From Pantoea sp. RIT-PI-b (GTDB lineage: Bacteria; Pseudomonadota; Gammaproteobacteria; Enterobacterales; Enterobacteriaceae), in NCBI RefSeq assembly GCF_001187905.1, contig NZ_LGIS01000020.1, positions 248,001 through 312,000 on the forward strand: 64,000 bases of DNA, read 5' to 3'. This document shows, piece by piece, positions 32,462 through 41,819 of this stretch (position 1 is its first letter; every line of letters begins with the position of its first letter). The notes beneath the pieces were generated by a model. That model searched no databases. It had not been told where the DNA came from and saw only the letters and a list, made by a program, of their open reading frames with translations. The position numbers and the translations under genes were made by a program.

Positions 32462-32869
32462 TTACAGAAGGAAATCGTCCAGTTGTTTTCCTTGTTCTTC
32501 AATTGCTTTTTTAATTACTGCAGGCGTCCGACCTTGACCAGTCCAGGTGCGGTTTTCACCGTTTTCGTCGACATATGAATATTTAGCAGGACGAGCAGCA
32601 CGCTTGGCTTTACTGGATGTTTTGGTCTCAGATAATGCCTGCAACAATTCATTCGGATCGATACCGTCTGCAATTAACATCTCACGATACTGTTCAAGCT
32701 TGCGATTACGTTCGGCATTTTCCGTTTGTAGATGCGAATCTTCTTCGCGACGCTCATTGACTACAACTTCGAGTTTTTCCAGCATCTCTTCCAGCGTTTC
32801 CAGAGAGCATTCCCGAGCTTGTGCGCGCAATGTACGGATATTATTAAGAATTCTAAGTGCTTCGCTCAT
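32462..32869 (-). CDS. hns: Nucleoid-associated silencer H-NS
   Basis: Histone-like DNA-binding protein that silences AT-rich and transferred genes. The start at 32869 ([12 protein letters not shown]) gives 135 residues, matching E. coli H-NS; a longer in-frame reading upstream is AT-rich promoter DNA. The N-terminal coiled-coil oligomerisation region (about 1-65) and the C-terminal DNA-binding loop TWTGQGRTP (near residues 109-117) are conserved. Located between galU and tdk, as expected for hns rather than stpA. Confidence 0.97.
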   Translation of the reverse strand: MSEALRILNNIRTLRAQARECSLETLEEMLEKLEVVVNERREEDSHLQTENAERNRKLEQYREMLIADGIDPNELLQALSETKTSSKAKRAARPAKYSYVDENGENRTWTGQGRTPAVIKKAIEEQGKQLDDFLL

Positions 32870-33283
32870 TGTCCTAATCCAAAATATATTAAATGGGAGT
32901 GGTTCTGCCGTCTCATAATAGTGTTGCGAAAAAATAACTGCAATAGCCAGATTTAAAAGCAAAACGTAAATTAAAAAATGAAGCGTGATTTTAGAACGAT
33001 ACACAAAATATATTTACGCGTTCAGTGATCTTTTTAAGCTGAGCCTTTGTACCGCATGCATTACCATCAGCTATTCCTAACACTTCACCAGTAATAGTAA
33101 TGAATAAAATATCGGCATAAGTCGTACTTTGCCAAAACGTGCTTTCTTAGTATTGTTGCAGCGAAACAGCGCTTACTAATGATGTTAATTTGAGCAGATG
33201 ATAAAAAGAATGCATCGCTACAGCTATACAACTTTATGCTAGACTGCGGCGCAACAGATTTAGGCTGCGATGAGATTTTGCTT
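32870..33283. other. Divergent regulatory region hns / tdk
   Basis: This 414-bp AT-rich region should contain the hns promoter (leftward), probably with curved autoregulatory DNA, and the tdk promoter: TTTATGCTAGACTGCGG at about 33231-33247 includes a good -10-like TATGCT. I see no supported coding sequence. Confidence 0.55.
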
Positions 33284-33904
33284 ATGGCTCAACTTTATTT
33301 TTATTACTCTGCGATGAATGCGGGCAAATCAACGGCTTTGCTTCAGTCTTCCTATAATTATCACGAACGCGGTATGCGTTCGCTGGTTTATACCGCTGAA
33401 ATTGACGATCGCTTTGGCGCGGGCAAAGTCAGTTCACGCATCGGCCTCTCGTCTCCTGCGTTTTTATATAACGCAGAGACGAAGCTGGATCAGGATATTG
33501 CCGCCGAGCATGCTAAACAAGCAGTGCACTGTGTGTTGGTCGATGAAAGTCAATTCCTCACGCGTGAGCAGGTTAAAGCGTTGTCTGATGTGGTAGATAA
33601 CCTTGATATTCCGGTACTGTGTTACGGATTACGTACCGATTTTCGCGGCGAGTTGTTTGTTGGTAGCCAATACTTACTTGCGTGGGCGGATAAACTGGTT
33701 GAGTTAAAAACCATTTGTCATTGTGGCCGTAAAGCCAGCATGGTTTTACGTCTCGATGCAAACGGCAAACCTTTCAGTGAAGGCGAACAGGTCGTTATTG
33801 GTGGTAATGAGCGCTATATTTCAGTGTGTCGCAAGCATTATAAGCAAGCGATTGATGAAGGTTCGTTAAACGCGATATATGGGGCACAACAGCCGCATGC
33901 ATAG
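33284..33904 (+). CDS. tdk: Thymidine kinase
   Basis: Salvage kinase phosphorylating thymidine with ATP. The start at 33284 ([17 protein letters not shown]) matches E. coli Tdk and gives 206 residues; sixteen further codons upstream are unsupported. Walker A is in [10 protein letters not shown], the Walker B/catalytic region is VLVDESQFL, and zinc ligands are in CHCGRKAS and VCRKHY. Downstream lies a shared terminator with adhE. Confidence 0.97.
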   Translation: MAQLYFYYSAMNAGKSTALLQSSYNYHERGMRSLVYTAEIDDRFGAGKVSSRIGLSSPAFLYNAETKLDQDIAAEHAKQAVHCVLVDESQFLTREQVKALSDVVDNLDIPVLCYGLRTDFRGELFVGSQYLLAWADKLVELKTICHCGRKASMVLRLDANGKPFSEGEQVVIGGNERYISVCRKHYKQAIDEGSLNAIYGAQQPHA

Positions 33905-33924
33905 CCATCATGCTGGATAAGAAA

Positions 33925-33956
33925 CTAAAAAACCCGCCGGAGCGGGTTTTTTAGTT
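33925..33956. terminator. Bidirectional terminator tdk / adhE
   Basis: CTAAAAAACCCGC-CGGA-GCGGGTTTTTTAG is a perfect 14-bp stem between convergent genes with T-runs both ways. Confidence 0.92.
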
Positions 33957-33964
33957 AAAACAAT

Positions 33965-36640
33965 TTAAACTTTCTTCGCTTTTTTCTCGATCTTAACTTC
34001 TAGTTTAGTCTCTTCAACTCTATCGCTATAAGATTCTGAAAACTCACGTCCGTAGAAAGTATCCAGCATGATTTGTTTAAGTTCAGCAATCAGCGGATAA
34101 CGTGGGTTAGCGCCAGTACATTGATCATCAAATGCGTCTTCAGCAAGTTTATCGACTTTCGCGAGGAAATCAGCTTCCTGTACACCGGCTTCGCGGATAG
34201 AAGTTGGAATGCCCAATTGAGTTTTCATCTCTTCAATCCAGGCCAGCAGTTTCTCTATTTTTTGTGCGGTACGATCTCCAGCCGCTGACAGTCCCAGATG
34301 ATCGGCAATTTCAGCATAACGACGGCGCGCTTGTGGGCGATCGTACTGACTGAATGCTGTCTGCTTAGTCGGATTGTCATTCGCGTTATAACGAATTACG
34401 TTTGAAATCAGCAGGGCATTAGCCAGTCCGTGTGGGATATGGAACTCAGAACCCAGTTTATGCGCCATTGAGTGACATACACCTAAGAAGGCGTTAGCGA
34501 ATGCGATACCCGCGATAGTTGCCGCATTATGTACACGTTCACGTGCCACAGGATTTTTAGCGCCATCGCGATAGCTGGCGGGCAGATTTTCTTTCAGCAG
34601 TTTCAGCGCTTGCAGCGCCTGGCCGTCAGAATATTCATTCGCTAATACCGACACGTAAGCTTCAAGCGAGTGCGTAACTGCATCCAGACCGCCGAAGGCG
34701 CAAAGTGAGCGCGGCATGTCCATGACCAGGTTGGCATCAACAATCGCCATATCCGGGGTGAGGGCATAGTCCGCCAATGGATATTTTTGACCAGTAGCAT
34801 CATCGGTTACCACGGCAAACGGCGTTACTTCAGAACCGGTACCAGACGTGGTGGTAATAGCAATCATGCGTGCTTTGACACCCATTTTCGGGAACTTATA
34901 GATACGTTTACGGATGTCCATAAAGCGCAGCGCCAGCTCTTCGAAATGGGTCTCTGGATGTTCGTACATAACCCACATGATTTTTGCTGCATCCATCGGT
35001 GAACCACCGCCAAGCGCAATAATTACGTCCGGTTTAAAGCTGTTCATTTGCTCAGCACCTTTACGAACGATACTGAGCGTTGGATCTGCTTCTACTTCAA
35101 AGAAAACTTCTGTTTCGATGCCGTGTGACTTCAGTACACGGGTGACTTGATCGGCATAGCCATTATTAAACAGGAAGCGGTCGGTGACGATAAAGGCGCG
35201 TTTAGCACCATCAGTTGCGACTTCTTCAAGGGCAATTGGCAGTGAACCGCGACGGAAGTAGATAGACTTTGGAAGTTTATGCCACAACATATTCTCAGCT
35301 CGCTTGGCCACGGTTTTCTTGTTAATGAGATGTTTTGGTCCCACGTTTTCAGAAATGGAGTTACCACCCCATGAACCACAGCCGAGCGTCAGTGACGGAG
35401 CCAGTTTAAAGTTGTACAGGTCTCCGATACCGCCTTGTGAGGCCGGTGTGTTGATCAGAATACGTGCGGTCTTCATTTTGTCGCCGAAATAGTGCACGCG
35501 TTCAATCTGGTTATCCTGATCGGTATACAGACAGGATGTATGGCCGATACCGCCCATGGTCACCAGTTTTTCTGCTTTATCGACAGCGTCGTAGTAATCC
35601 TTCGCGCGATACATCGCTAATGTCGGTGACAGTTTTTCATGGGCAAATGGCTCAGATTCATCAACCAGCTTCACTTCACCAATCAGAATTTTGGTATTAG
35701 CCGGAACGCTAATGCCTGCCAATTCGGCAATTTTCGCCGCGGGCTGCCCAACTATTGCAGCATTCAGGGCACCATTTTTCAGGATAATGTCCTGAATCGC
35801 TTTCAGCTCTTTACCTTGCAATAGGTAGCCGCCGTGGCTTGCAAAACGTTCACGCACGGCGTCGTAAGCGGAATCAACCACAATGACGGACTGTTCAGAT
35901 GCACAAATGACGCCGTTATCGAAGGTTTTTGACATCAGGATAGATGCGACAGCACGCTTGATGTCGGCCGTTTCATCAATAACGACAGGCGTATTACCCG
36001 CCCCCACACCAATTGCAGGTTTACCTGAGCTGTAAGCCGCTTTAACCATGCCCGGACCACCGGTTGCAAGGATTAAGTTAATATCCGGGTGATGCATTAA
36101 TTGATTCGAAAGCTCAACCGAAGGCGCATCGATCCAGCCGATAATATCCTTTGGCGCGCCTGCTGCAATCGCCGCTTGTAGCACGATGTCTGCGGCTTTA
36201 TTGGTCGCGTCTTTTGCACGTGGATGCGGGGAGAAGATAATACCGTTGCGGGTTTTAAGGCTGATCAACGCTTTAAAAATGGCGGTTGAGGTCGGGTTGG
36301 TGGTTGGCACTATGCCGCAGATCAAGCCAATCGGTTCAGCAATGGTAATTGTGCCGAAGGTATCATCGGTGGCGAGAATGCCGCAGGTTTTCTCATCTTT
36401 ATAGGCGTTGTAAATGTATTCAGATGCAAAGTGGTTTTTTATGACTTTATCTTCAACAATACCCATGCCAGATTCAGCGACGGCCAGTTTGGCCAGCGGG
36501 ATTCGTGCATCTGCAGCGGCGAGGGCTGCAGCGCGGAAAATTGCATCAACTTGTTCCTGACTAAAATTAGCGTACTCACGCTGTGCCTTTTTTACACGCT
36601 CAACCAGTGCATTAAGTTCGGCAACATTAGTAACGGCCAT
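33965..36640 (-). CDS. adhE: Bifunctional acetaldehyde-CoA/alcohol dehydrogenase AdhE
   Basis: Fermentative enzyme converting acetyl-CoA to ethanol with two NADH; it assembles into spirosome filaments. The 891 residues have the N-terminal CoA-acylating aldehyde dehydrogenase (catalytic Cys246 in DNGVICASEQS) fused to a C-terminal iron alcohol dehydrogenase (about 450-870, with GGGSPMDAAKIMW, TTSGTGSEVTPFAV and the metal-binding CHSMAHKLG histidine). Length equals the E. coli protein. A symmetric FNR box lies about 190 bp upstream (36837-36850), in keeping with anaerobic expression. Confidence 0.98.
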   Translation of the reverse strand: MAVTNVAELNALVERVKKAQREYANFSQEQVDAIFRAAALAAADARIPLAKLAVAESGMGIVEDKVIKNHFASEYIYNAYKDEKTCGILATDDTFGTITIAEPIGLICGIVPTTNPTSTAIFKALISLKTRNGIIFSPHPRAKDATNKAADIVLQAAIAAGAPKDIIGWIDAPSVELSNQLMHHPDINLILATGGPGMVKAAYSSGKPAIGVGAGNTPVVIDETADIKRAVASILMSKTFDNGVICASEQSVIVVDSAYDAVRERFASHGGYLLQGKELKAIQDIILKNGALNAAIVGQPAAKIAELAGISVPANTKILIGEVKLVDESEPFAHEKLSPTLAMYRAKDYYDAVDKAEKLVTMGGIGHTSCLYTDQDNQIERVHYFGDKMKTARILINTPASQGGIGDLYNFKLAPSLTLGCGSWGGNSISENVGPKHLINKKTVAKRAENMLWHKLPKSIYFRRGSLPIALEEVATDGAKRAFIVTDRFLFNNGYADQVTRVLKSHGIETEVFFEVEADPTLSIVRKGAEQMNSFKPDVIIALGGGSPMDAAKIMWVMYEHPETHFEELALRFMDIRKRIYKFPKMGVKARMIAITTTSGTGSEVTPFAVVTDDATGQKYPLADYALTPDMAIVDANLVMDMPRSLCAFGGLDAVTHSLEAYVSVLANEYSDGQALQALKLLKENLPASYRDGAKNPVARERVHNAATIAGIAFANAFLGVCHSMAHKLGSEFHIPHGLANALLISNVIRYNANDNPTKQTAFSQYDRPQARRRYAEIADHLGLSAAGDRTAQKIEKLLAWIEEMKTQLGIPTSIREAGVQEADFLAKVDKLAEDAFDDQCTGANPRYPLIAELKQIMLDTFYGREFSESYSDRVEETKLEVKIEKKAKKV

Positions 36641-37085
36641 AGTGCTCTCCTGAAGGAAGTTAAACTCTTTTAGTAAACAAGCCTGAATCCAGAAGTATAG
36701 TCCCGCGATGCTTAACTATTGGTCAGGTTGGCGACAATTTGCCTTTGCTTACTAAAAGGGTTTCCTGGTCAAGATGTTTGTAAATCAGGAAATGCTTTCG
36801 ATGCGGTAAGATTACCCCTGATGGGGTAGGTGAATTTTGATATAGATCAATCCAGACCCAAGCTGACACCTTTCAGCACGAACTTTCGCAAGTAAAGTTA
36901 GCGCGATGTGCCACACATTCTGAATCCGTAAGCGTCATCCACATAACCTGACATTAACCGTAGTTGAATTAACTGATATATAGCGAAAAAAGCAGCATAA
37001 ATTTCTGCTCCTGGCACTGGTTTTCTGCCCGGCTTTTGCTCTACATTAAGCGCGATTTTCTTCTCACACCTTACCGGAGCTTCCT
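36641..37085. other. Divergent regulatory region adhE / ychE
   Basis: This 445-bp non-coding region has an FNR box at 36837-36850 and a nearby hairpin-like TTACCCCTGATGGGGTAGG (about 36812-36830). The distance to adhE implies a long leader, as in E. coli where adhE mRNA has an extended 5' region. Confidence 0.6.
36837..36850. promoter_or_regulatory. FNR box upstream of adhE/ychE
   Basis: TTGAT-ATAG-ATCAA is an exact match to the FNR consensus TTGAT-N4-ATCAA. It lies about 190 bp before adhE and 235 bp before ychE. adhE is the more likely target. Confidence 0.75.
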
Positions 37086-37733
37086 TTGAACCCCGTGCTA
37101 CTCGACCTTTCCGGCTACATTAAATTTTTTGTCGGCTTGTTTGCCCTGGTAAATCCGGTAGGCATCATCCCGGTCTTTATCAGCATGACCAGCTATCAGG
37201 CTGTAGCAGAGCGCAATAAAACCAATCTCACGGCCAACCTTGCCGTGGCCATTATTCTCTGGACGTCACTGTTTCTCGGGGATGGCATCCTGCATCTATT
37301 TGGCATCTCGATTGATTCTTTCCGCATCGCAGGCGGTATTTTGGTTGTTACCATCGCGATGTCGATGATTAGCGGAAAACTGGGCGAAGATAAACAGAAT
37401 AAGCAGGAGAAGTCAGAAAGCGCCATTCGCGAAAGCATTGGCGTGGTGCCACTTGCCTTGCCCTTAATGGCAGGCCCAGGTGCCATTAGCTCAACGATCG
37501 TTTGGAGCACGCGTTATCACAGTTGGCAGAACTTAATTGGCTTCACTATTGCGATTGCGATTTTCGCCTTCTGCTGCTGGCTGCTGTTTCGTGCAGCACC
37601 CTTAATGGTACGCGTACTGGGTCAAACTGGGATTAACGTCATTACCCGAATCATGGGATTATTACTGATGGCGTTGGGAATTGAATTTATTGTCACCGGC
37701 ATGAAATCGATCTTCCCCGGATTACTCAATTAA
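37086..37733 (+). CDS. ychE: YchE, MarC-family integral membrane protein
   Basis: Inner-membrane protein of 215 residues with six hydrophobic segments, MarC/UPF0056 family. The segment FFVGLFALVNPVGIIPVFISM and LPLMAGPGAISSTIVW are the two family signatures. The start is TTG at 37086 with CCGGAGC upstream; no ATG lies in frame near it and this start gives exactly the E. coli length. Despite the family name, a role in antibiotic export is not supported; function unknown. Confidence 0.92.
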   Translation: MNPVLLDLSGYIKFFVGLFALVNPVGIIPVFISMTSYQAVAERNKTNLTANLAVAIILWTSLFLGDGILHLFGISIDSFRIAGGILVVTIAMSMISGKLGEDKQNKQEKSESAIRESIGVVPLALPLMAGPGAISSTIVWSTRYHSWQNLIGFTIAIAIFAFCCWLLFRAAPLMVRVLGQTGINVITRIMGLLLMALGIEFIVTGMKSIFPGLLN

Positions 37734-37766
37734 TCAGGTTATTTTCAGATTTTAAATGGCGATTGA

Positions 37767-37817
37767 ACCAAAATGGTGCGTCCTGACATTTCATTGCACC
37801 ATTTTGGTAATTTTATT
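37767..37817 (+). terminator. Terminator after ychE
   Basis: ACCAAAATGGTGC and GCACCATTTTGGT are perfect 13-bp arms separated by 16 bp, followed by AATTTTATT, 34 bp past the ychE stop. The second arm itself contains a TTTT run. Confidence 0.7.
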
Positions 37818-38304
37818 CATGTTTCTTAACTCATTCCCTGTAACATCACTTTTACTACTTACACCCCTCTGTGCATCTCAAAACTCACATCTTATTGTGA
37901 TTATTGTCACAGTTTAATGCTCTGAATAATCACGTTGAATTAGAATTCATGAAAAGCTAATTACTTAATTAAAGGCAATTTATGCGTGTTTTTGTTCATT
38001 TCGCAGTTAAATGGGTAAAAACTATAAGCTAAAGATAATAATGAATAAACTTGCAGCATTAAAATCATTTAATGATTTTCAATCAATAGGTTGCATGATT
38101 TTTTAGTTAGAAAATTAACACTTCTCCTTACCTACTGAACGTGATAAAAGAGAATCTGCTAACATTTTTGCAGTTTAGCTTTGGCGTGCGGGCATCAGTT
38201 CTGATAATTTTCGGCACATCACAAATTTTTTATATGATAGCGACAAATGTGTACGCTTTTTGCTTAAAGGCTATCGGGCTTATGATTAAGGTTGATATTT
38301 GTTG
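37818..38304. other. AT-rich leader region upstream of the opp operon
   Basis: Nearly 490 bp without a supported gene. It holds an 8-3-8 inverted repeat (AAAATCAT-TTA-ATGATTTT, 38061-38079), a 21-codon ORF at 38041-38106 with no good ribosome site, and a promoter-like TATATGATAG near 38231. In E. coli opp is controlled by Lrp and the GcvB sRNA; I could not identify specific sites here. Confidence 0.5.
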
Positions 38305-39939
38305 ATGAAATGCATGGTAGCGCAAACGGCCGCACGTTCATTTATTGCGTTGTGCCTAACGGGAGTTTTGGTACAAAGTCAGGCAGCACAGGTACCAGCG
38401 GGTACGCAGTTATCAGATTCACAACGAATAGTGATCAATAACGGTAGCGAAGTTGCAACGCTGGACCCGCAAAAAGCGGAAGGTGTACCTGAGTCCAATG
38501 TGATGCGCAATCTTCTGGAAGGGTTGGTTGAAACCGATAATAACGGACAACTCGTGCCGGGTGTGGCTAAGCAATGGCAAAGTAATGAAGGGCGCATCTG
38601 GACTTTTACGCTGCGTGACGATGCGCGTTGGAGTAACGGCCAGCCCGTTACAGCACAAGATTTCGTTTATAGCTGGCAGCGTCTGGCTGATGCAAAAACA
38701 GCCTCACCTTATGCCAGCTATTTGCAGGCGGCGCATGTCGCGAATATTGATGCCATTTTATCGGGCAAAGCGGCTCCCACTGATCTTGGCGTTAAAGCCT
38801 TAGACGATCATCATCTGCAAGTAACGTTATCCGAACCCGTTCCCTATTTTGTTGCCATGCTGGCTCACAGCGCGATGAAACCGGTCTATCGTCCGGCGAT
38901 TGAGCAATGGGGCGAGCAGTGGACGCAACCGCAGCATTATATTGGCAATGGTGCTTTTACGCTGAATGAATGGGTAGTGAATGAAAAAATCACGGTTAAG
39001 CGCAACCCATTCTATTGGGATAATGCCCACACAGTGATTGAACAAGGGGTGTTTTTACCTATCTCTTCGGAAAACAGTGATATTAACCGCTATCGCAGCG
39101 GTGGCACTGATATGACTAATAGCGCGGTGCCGCCTGAAATGTTTAATAAATTACAGCAGGATCTTGGAGATGAAGTCAAAATCAGCCCGCTGCTGTGTAC
39201 CTTCTATTACGAAATCAATAATAAAAAAGCACCGTTCAATGATGCGCGGGTGCGCACCGCATTAAAATTAACGCTCGACCGCGACATTATTGCCAAAAAG
39301 ATCATGGGACAAGGGCAGATTCCAGCCTATGGTTTGACGCCGCCATTTACCCAAGGCATTACACTTTCTCCTCCCGCCTGGGCGCAACAAACCCAGACAG
39401 CACGCAATGCCGCCGCCAAACAGTTGTTGGCTGAAGCCGGTTTCAATGCGCAACATCCCCTGCGATTCACGCTGCTGTATAACACCTCAGAACAGAATAA
39501 AAGGCAGGCGATTGCGGCGGCATCCATGTGGCAGAAAAACCTTGGCGCGGTGGTGACGTTGCAGAACCAGGAGTGGAAAACGTTGCTGGAAACGCGACAT
39601 CAGGCGCAATACGACGTGGTTCGTGCCACCTGGTGCGCGGATTACAACGAGCCCTCAACTTTCCTCAACATGTTGCTGAGCGGCTCATCGATTAATACCG
39701 CATTTTACCAAAGCTCTGCTTTTGACCAGCTCATGAAGCAAACGCTCTCTACTACGGATGAAGCTAAACGCGCCTCGCTTTATCAACAGGCTGAAGCTCA
39801 ACTGGATAAAGACTCGCCGATAGTGCCGGTCTACTACCGCGTAAGCGTGCGGCTGGTGAAACCTTGGGTGGGTGGATTCACCGGTAAGGATCCGCAGGAC
39901 ATGCTGGCGTTGAAATACTATTACATAAAGAAACATTGA
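38305..39939 (+). CDS. oppA: Oligopeptide-binding protein, OppA paralogue 1
   Basis: Periplasmic solute-binding protein (SBP family 5) of 544 residues. The signal peptide reads through FIALCLTGVLVQSQAAQ, and the mature part is collinear with the second OppA just downstream (shared blocks PVTAQDFVYSWQRL, LSEPVPYF, QEWKTLLETRHQ, WCADYNEP), but is clearly diverged with few identical long runs. The start is the ATG at 38305; upstream in-frame TTGs are less likely. It could be an OppA with different peptide preference or an MppA-like binder; sequence alone does not decide. Followed by the second copy after 159 bp. Confidence 0.85.
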   Translation: MKCMVAQTAARSFIALCLTGVLVQSQAAQVPAGTQLSDSQRIVINNGSEVATLDPQKAEGVPESNVMRNLLEGLVETDNNGQLVPGVAKQWQSNEGRIWTFTLRDDARWSNGQPVTAQDFVYSWQRLADAKTASPYASYLQAAHVANIDAILSGKAAPTDLGVKALDDHHLQVTLSEPVPYFVAMLAHSAMKPVYRPAIEQWGEQWTQPQHYIGNGAFTLNEWVVNEKITVKRNPFYWDNAHTVIEQGVFLPISSENSDINRYRSGGTDMTNSAVPPEMFNKLQQDLGDEVKISPLLCTFYYEINNKKAPFNDARVRTALKLTLDRDIIAKKIMGQGQIPAYGLTPPFTQGITLSPPAWAQQTQTARNAAAKQLLAEAGFNAQHPLRFTLLYNTSEQNKRQAIAAASMWQKNLGAVVTLQNQEWKTLLETRHQAQYDVVRATWCADYNEPSTFLNMLLSGSSINTAFYQSSAFDQLMKQTLSTTDEAKRASLYQQAEAQLDKDSPIVPVYYRVSVRLVKPWVGGFTGKDPQDMLALKYYYIKKH

Positions 39940-40098
39940 GTAATGTGGCGATCCGGCGCTACAGTCGGGCGGCACTTTACCGTGGTAAACCCTGAAGGGT
40001 GATTAGGGTCTTCGTACAGACAGGCGGAGTTCACCTGGAAACGGGGTACGCCGGGCGTTTAATCGACCTGGTGAAGATAATAAAACTGGAGCGTAATA

Positions 40099-41739
40099 AT
40101 GAACAACATCACGAAAAAAAGCCTGATTGCTGCAGGCGTCTTGGCAGCAATCGGCGCGCTGGCAGGGAATGCCGCGCTGGCAGCAACAGTGCCAGCAGGC
40201 GTTGAATTGGCAGCAAAACAGGAACTGGTTCGCGGTAACGGCGATGAAGTACAGTCGCTTGATCCGCATAAGATTGAAGGTGTGCCAGAAGATAACATCG
40301 CGCGTGATCTGTATGAAGGTCTGATCACCAGCGACAGCGATGGTAAACCGGTACCGGGCGTGGCGGAAAGCTGGGAAAACAAAGATTTCAAAGTCTGGAC
40401 TTTCCACCTGCGTAAGAATGCCAAATGGTCCAACGGCGAGCCGGTTACGGCACAAGATTTCGTTTACAGCTGGCAACGTCTGGTCGATCCGAAAACCGCA
40501 TCGCCTTATGCCAGCTATCCGCAATATGGTCACATTGTGAATGTCGATGACATCATCGCCGGTAAAAAACCGACGTCCGAGCTGGGTGTAAAAGCCATCG
40601 ACGATCACACGCTGGAAGTGACGCTGAGCGAGCCGGTACCGTACTTCTATAAGCTGCTGATCAACTCCGTTATGTCGCCGGTCTACAAACCAGCAATCGA
40701 TAAATTTGGCGACCAATGGACCCAGCCGCAGAACTGGGTGGGCAACGGCGCCTTCAAACTTGAATCACACGTCATCAACGAACGCGTTGTGCTGGTGCGT
40801 AACACCCAGTATTGGGATAACGAACATACCGTACTGAACAAAGTCACCTTCCTGCCAATTAACTCTGAAGTCAGCGACGTTAACCGTTACTTCTCTGAAA
40901 ATGGCAGCGATATTACCTACAACAACATGCCAATCGAGCTGTTTAAAAAACTGCAGCGTGACAACGGTAAAGAGTTGATGGTGAAGCCGTACCTGTGCAC
41001 CTATTACTACGAAATCAACAACCAAAAAGCGCCGTTCACCGATCCACGCGTACGTACCGCACTGAAACTGGGTCTGGATCGCGACATCATGGTGAACAAG
41101 GTTCTGGCACAGGGCCAGCAACCGGCTTACAGCTTCACGCCGCCGGCTACCGATGGTATGGAACTGCTGCCGCCGGATTGGTTCAAGTGGGATCAGAACA
41201 AGCGTAACGAAGAGGCGAAAAAGCTGCTAGCCGAAGCGGGTTATACCGCGGATAAACCGCTGACCTTTAACCTGCTCTACAACACCTCCGATCTGCATAA
41301 GAAACTGGCGATCGCCGCGTCTTCCATCTGGAAGAAAAATATCGGTGTGAACATCAAGCTAGAGAACCAGGAGTGGAAAACCTTCCTGGATACGCGTCAT
41401 CAGGGCAACTTTGATGTGTCTCGTGCAGCATGGTGTGCGGATTACAACGAACCTACGTCGTTCCTGAATATCATGTTGTCTGATAGCAGCAGTAACACCT
41501 CACACTATAAGAGCGCTGACTTCGATAAAGTTATTCACGATGCAGTTAAAGCTGCCGACGACAAAGCGCGCGTAGCGGATTACCAGAAAGCTGAGCAGAT
41601 TCTGGATAAAGACAGCACCATTGTGCCAGTTTACTACTACGTCAACGCACGTCTGGTGAAACCTTACGTGGGTGGTTATACCGGTAACGATCCGCTGGAT
41701 AAAACCGTCGATAAAAATCTGTATATCATTAAACATTAA
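40099..41739 (+). CDS. oppA: Oligopeptide-binding protein OppA (paralogue 2)
   Basis: Periplasmic oligopeptide-binding protein of 546 residues, closest to classical E. coli OppA. The signal peptide ends at AGNAALA before ATVPAGVELAAKQ. The mature domain has the family blocks DPHKIEGVPEDNIARDLYEGL, WTFHLRKNAKWSNGEPVTA and CADYNEPTSFLNIMLS. Codon use is more biased than in paralogue 1, suggesting this is the major expressed copy. AACTGGAGCG precedes the ATG. A strong hairpin with T-run follows before oppB, which would make OppA more abundant than the membrane components. Confidence 0.95.
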   Translation: MNNITKKSLIAAGVLAAIGALAGNAALAATVPAGVELAAKQELVRGNGDEVQSLDPHKIEGVPEDNIARDLYEGLITSDSDGKPVPGVAESWENKDFKVWTFHLRKNAKWSNGEPVTAQDFVYSWQRLVDPKTASPYASYPQYGHIVNVDDIIAGKKPTSELGVKAIDDHTLEVTLSEPVPYFYKLLINSVMSPVYKPAIDKFGDQWTQPQNWVGNGAFKLESHVINERVVLVRNTQYWDNEHTVLNKVTFLPINSEVSDVNRYFSENGSDITYNNMPIELFKKLQRDNGKELMVKPYLCTYYYEINNQKAPFTDPRVRTALKLGLDRDIMVNKVLAQGQQPAYSFTPPATDGMELLPPDWFKWDQNKRNEEAKKLLAEAGYTADKPLTFNLLYNTSDLHKKLAIAASSIWKKNIGVNIKLENQEWKTFLDTRHQGNFDVSRAAWCADYNEPTSFLNIMLSDSSSNTSHYKSADFDKVIHDAVKAADDKARVADYQKAEQILDKDSTIVPVYYYVNARLVKPYVGGYTGNDPLDKTVDKNLYIIKH

Positions 41740-41761
41740 TAGCACTCAGGCTATCGATAGT

Positions 41762-41786
41762 GGCGGTGCTGCGGCACCGCCTTTTT
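41762..41786 (+). terminator. Intra-operon terminator between oppA and oppB
   Basis: GGCGGTGC-TGC-GGCACCGCC followed by TTTTTACTTT lies 22 bp past oppA and 35 bp before oppB. Partial termination here explains the excess of binding protein known for opp operons; the degree of readthrough is inference. Confidence 0.85.
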
Positions 41787-41819
41787 ACTTTGTGAAGCAA
41801 CAGCCTGGTAGGTACGGCA

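Noticed and set aside
32870-33004. N-terminal extension of H-NS
   Set aside because: The extra 45 residues come from AT-rich promoter DNA; the [10 protein letters not shown] start matches every known H-NS.
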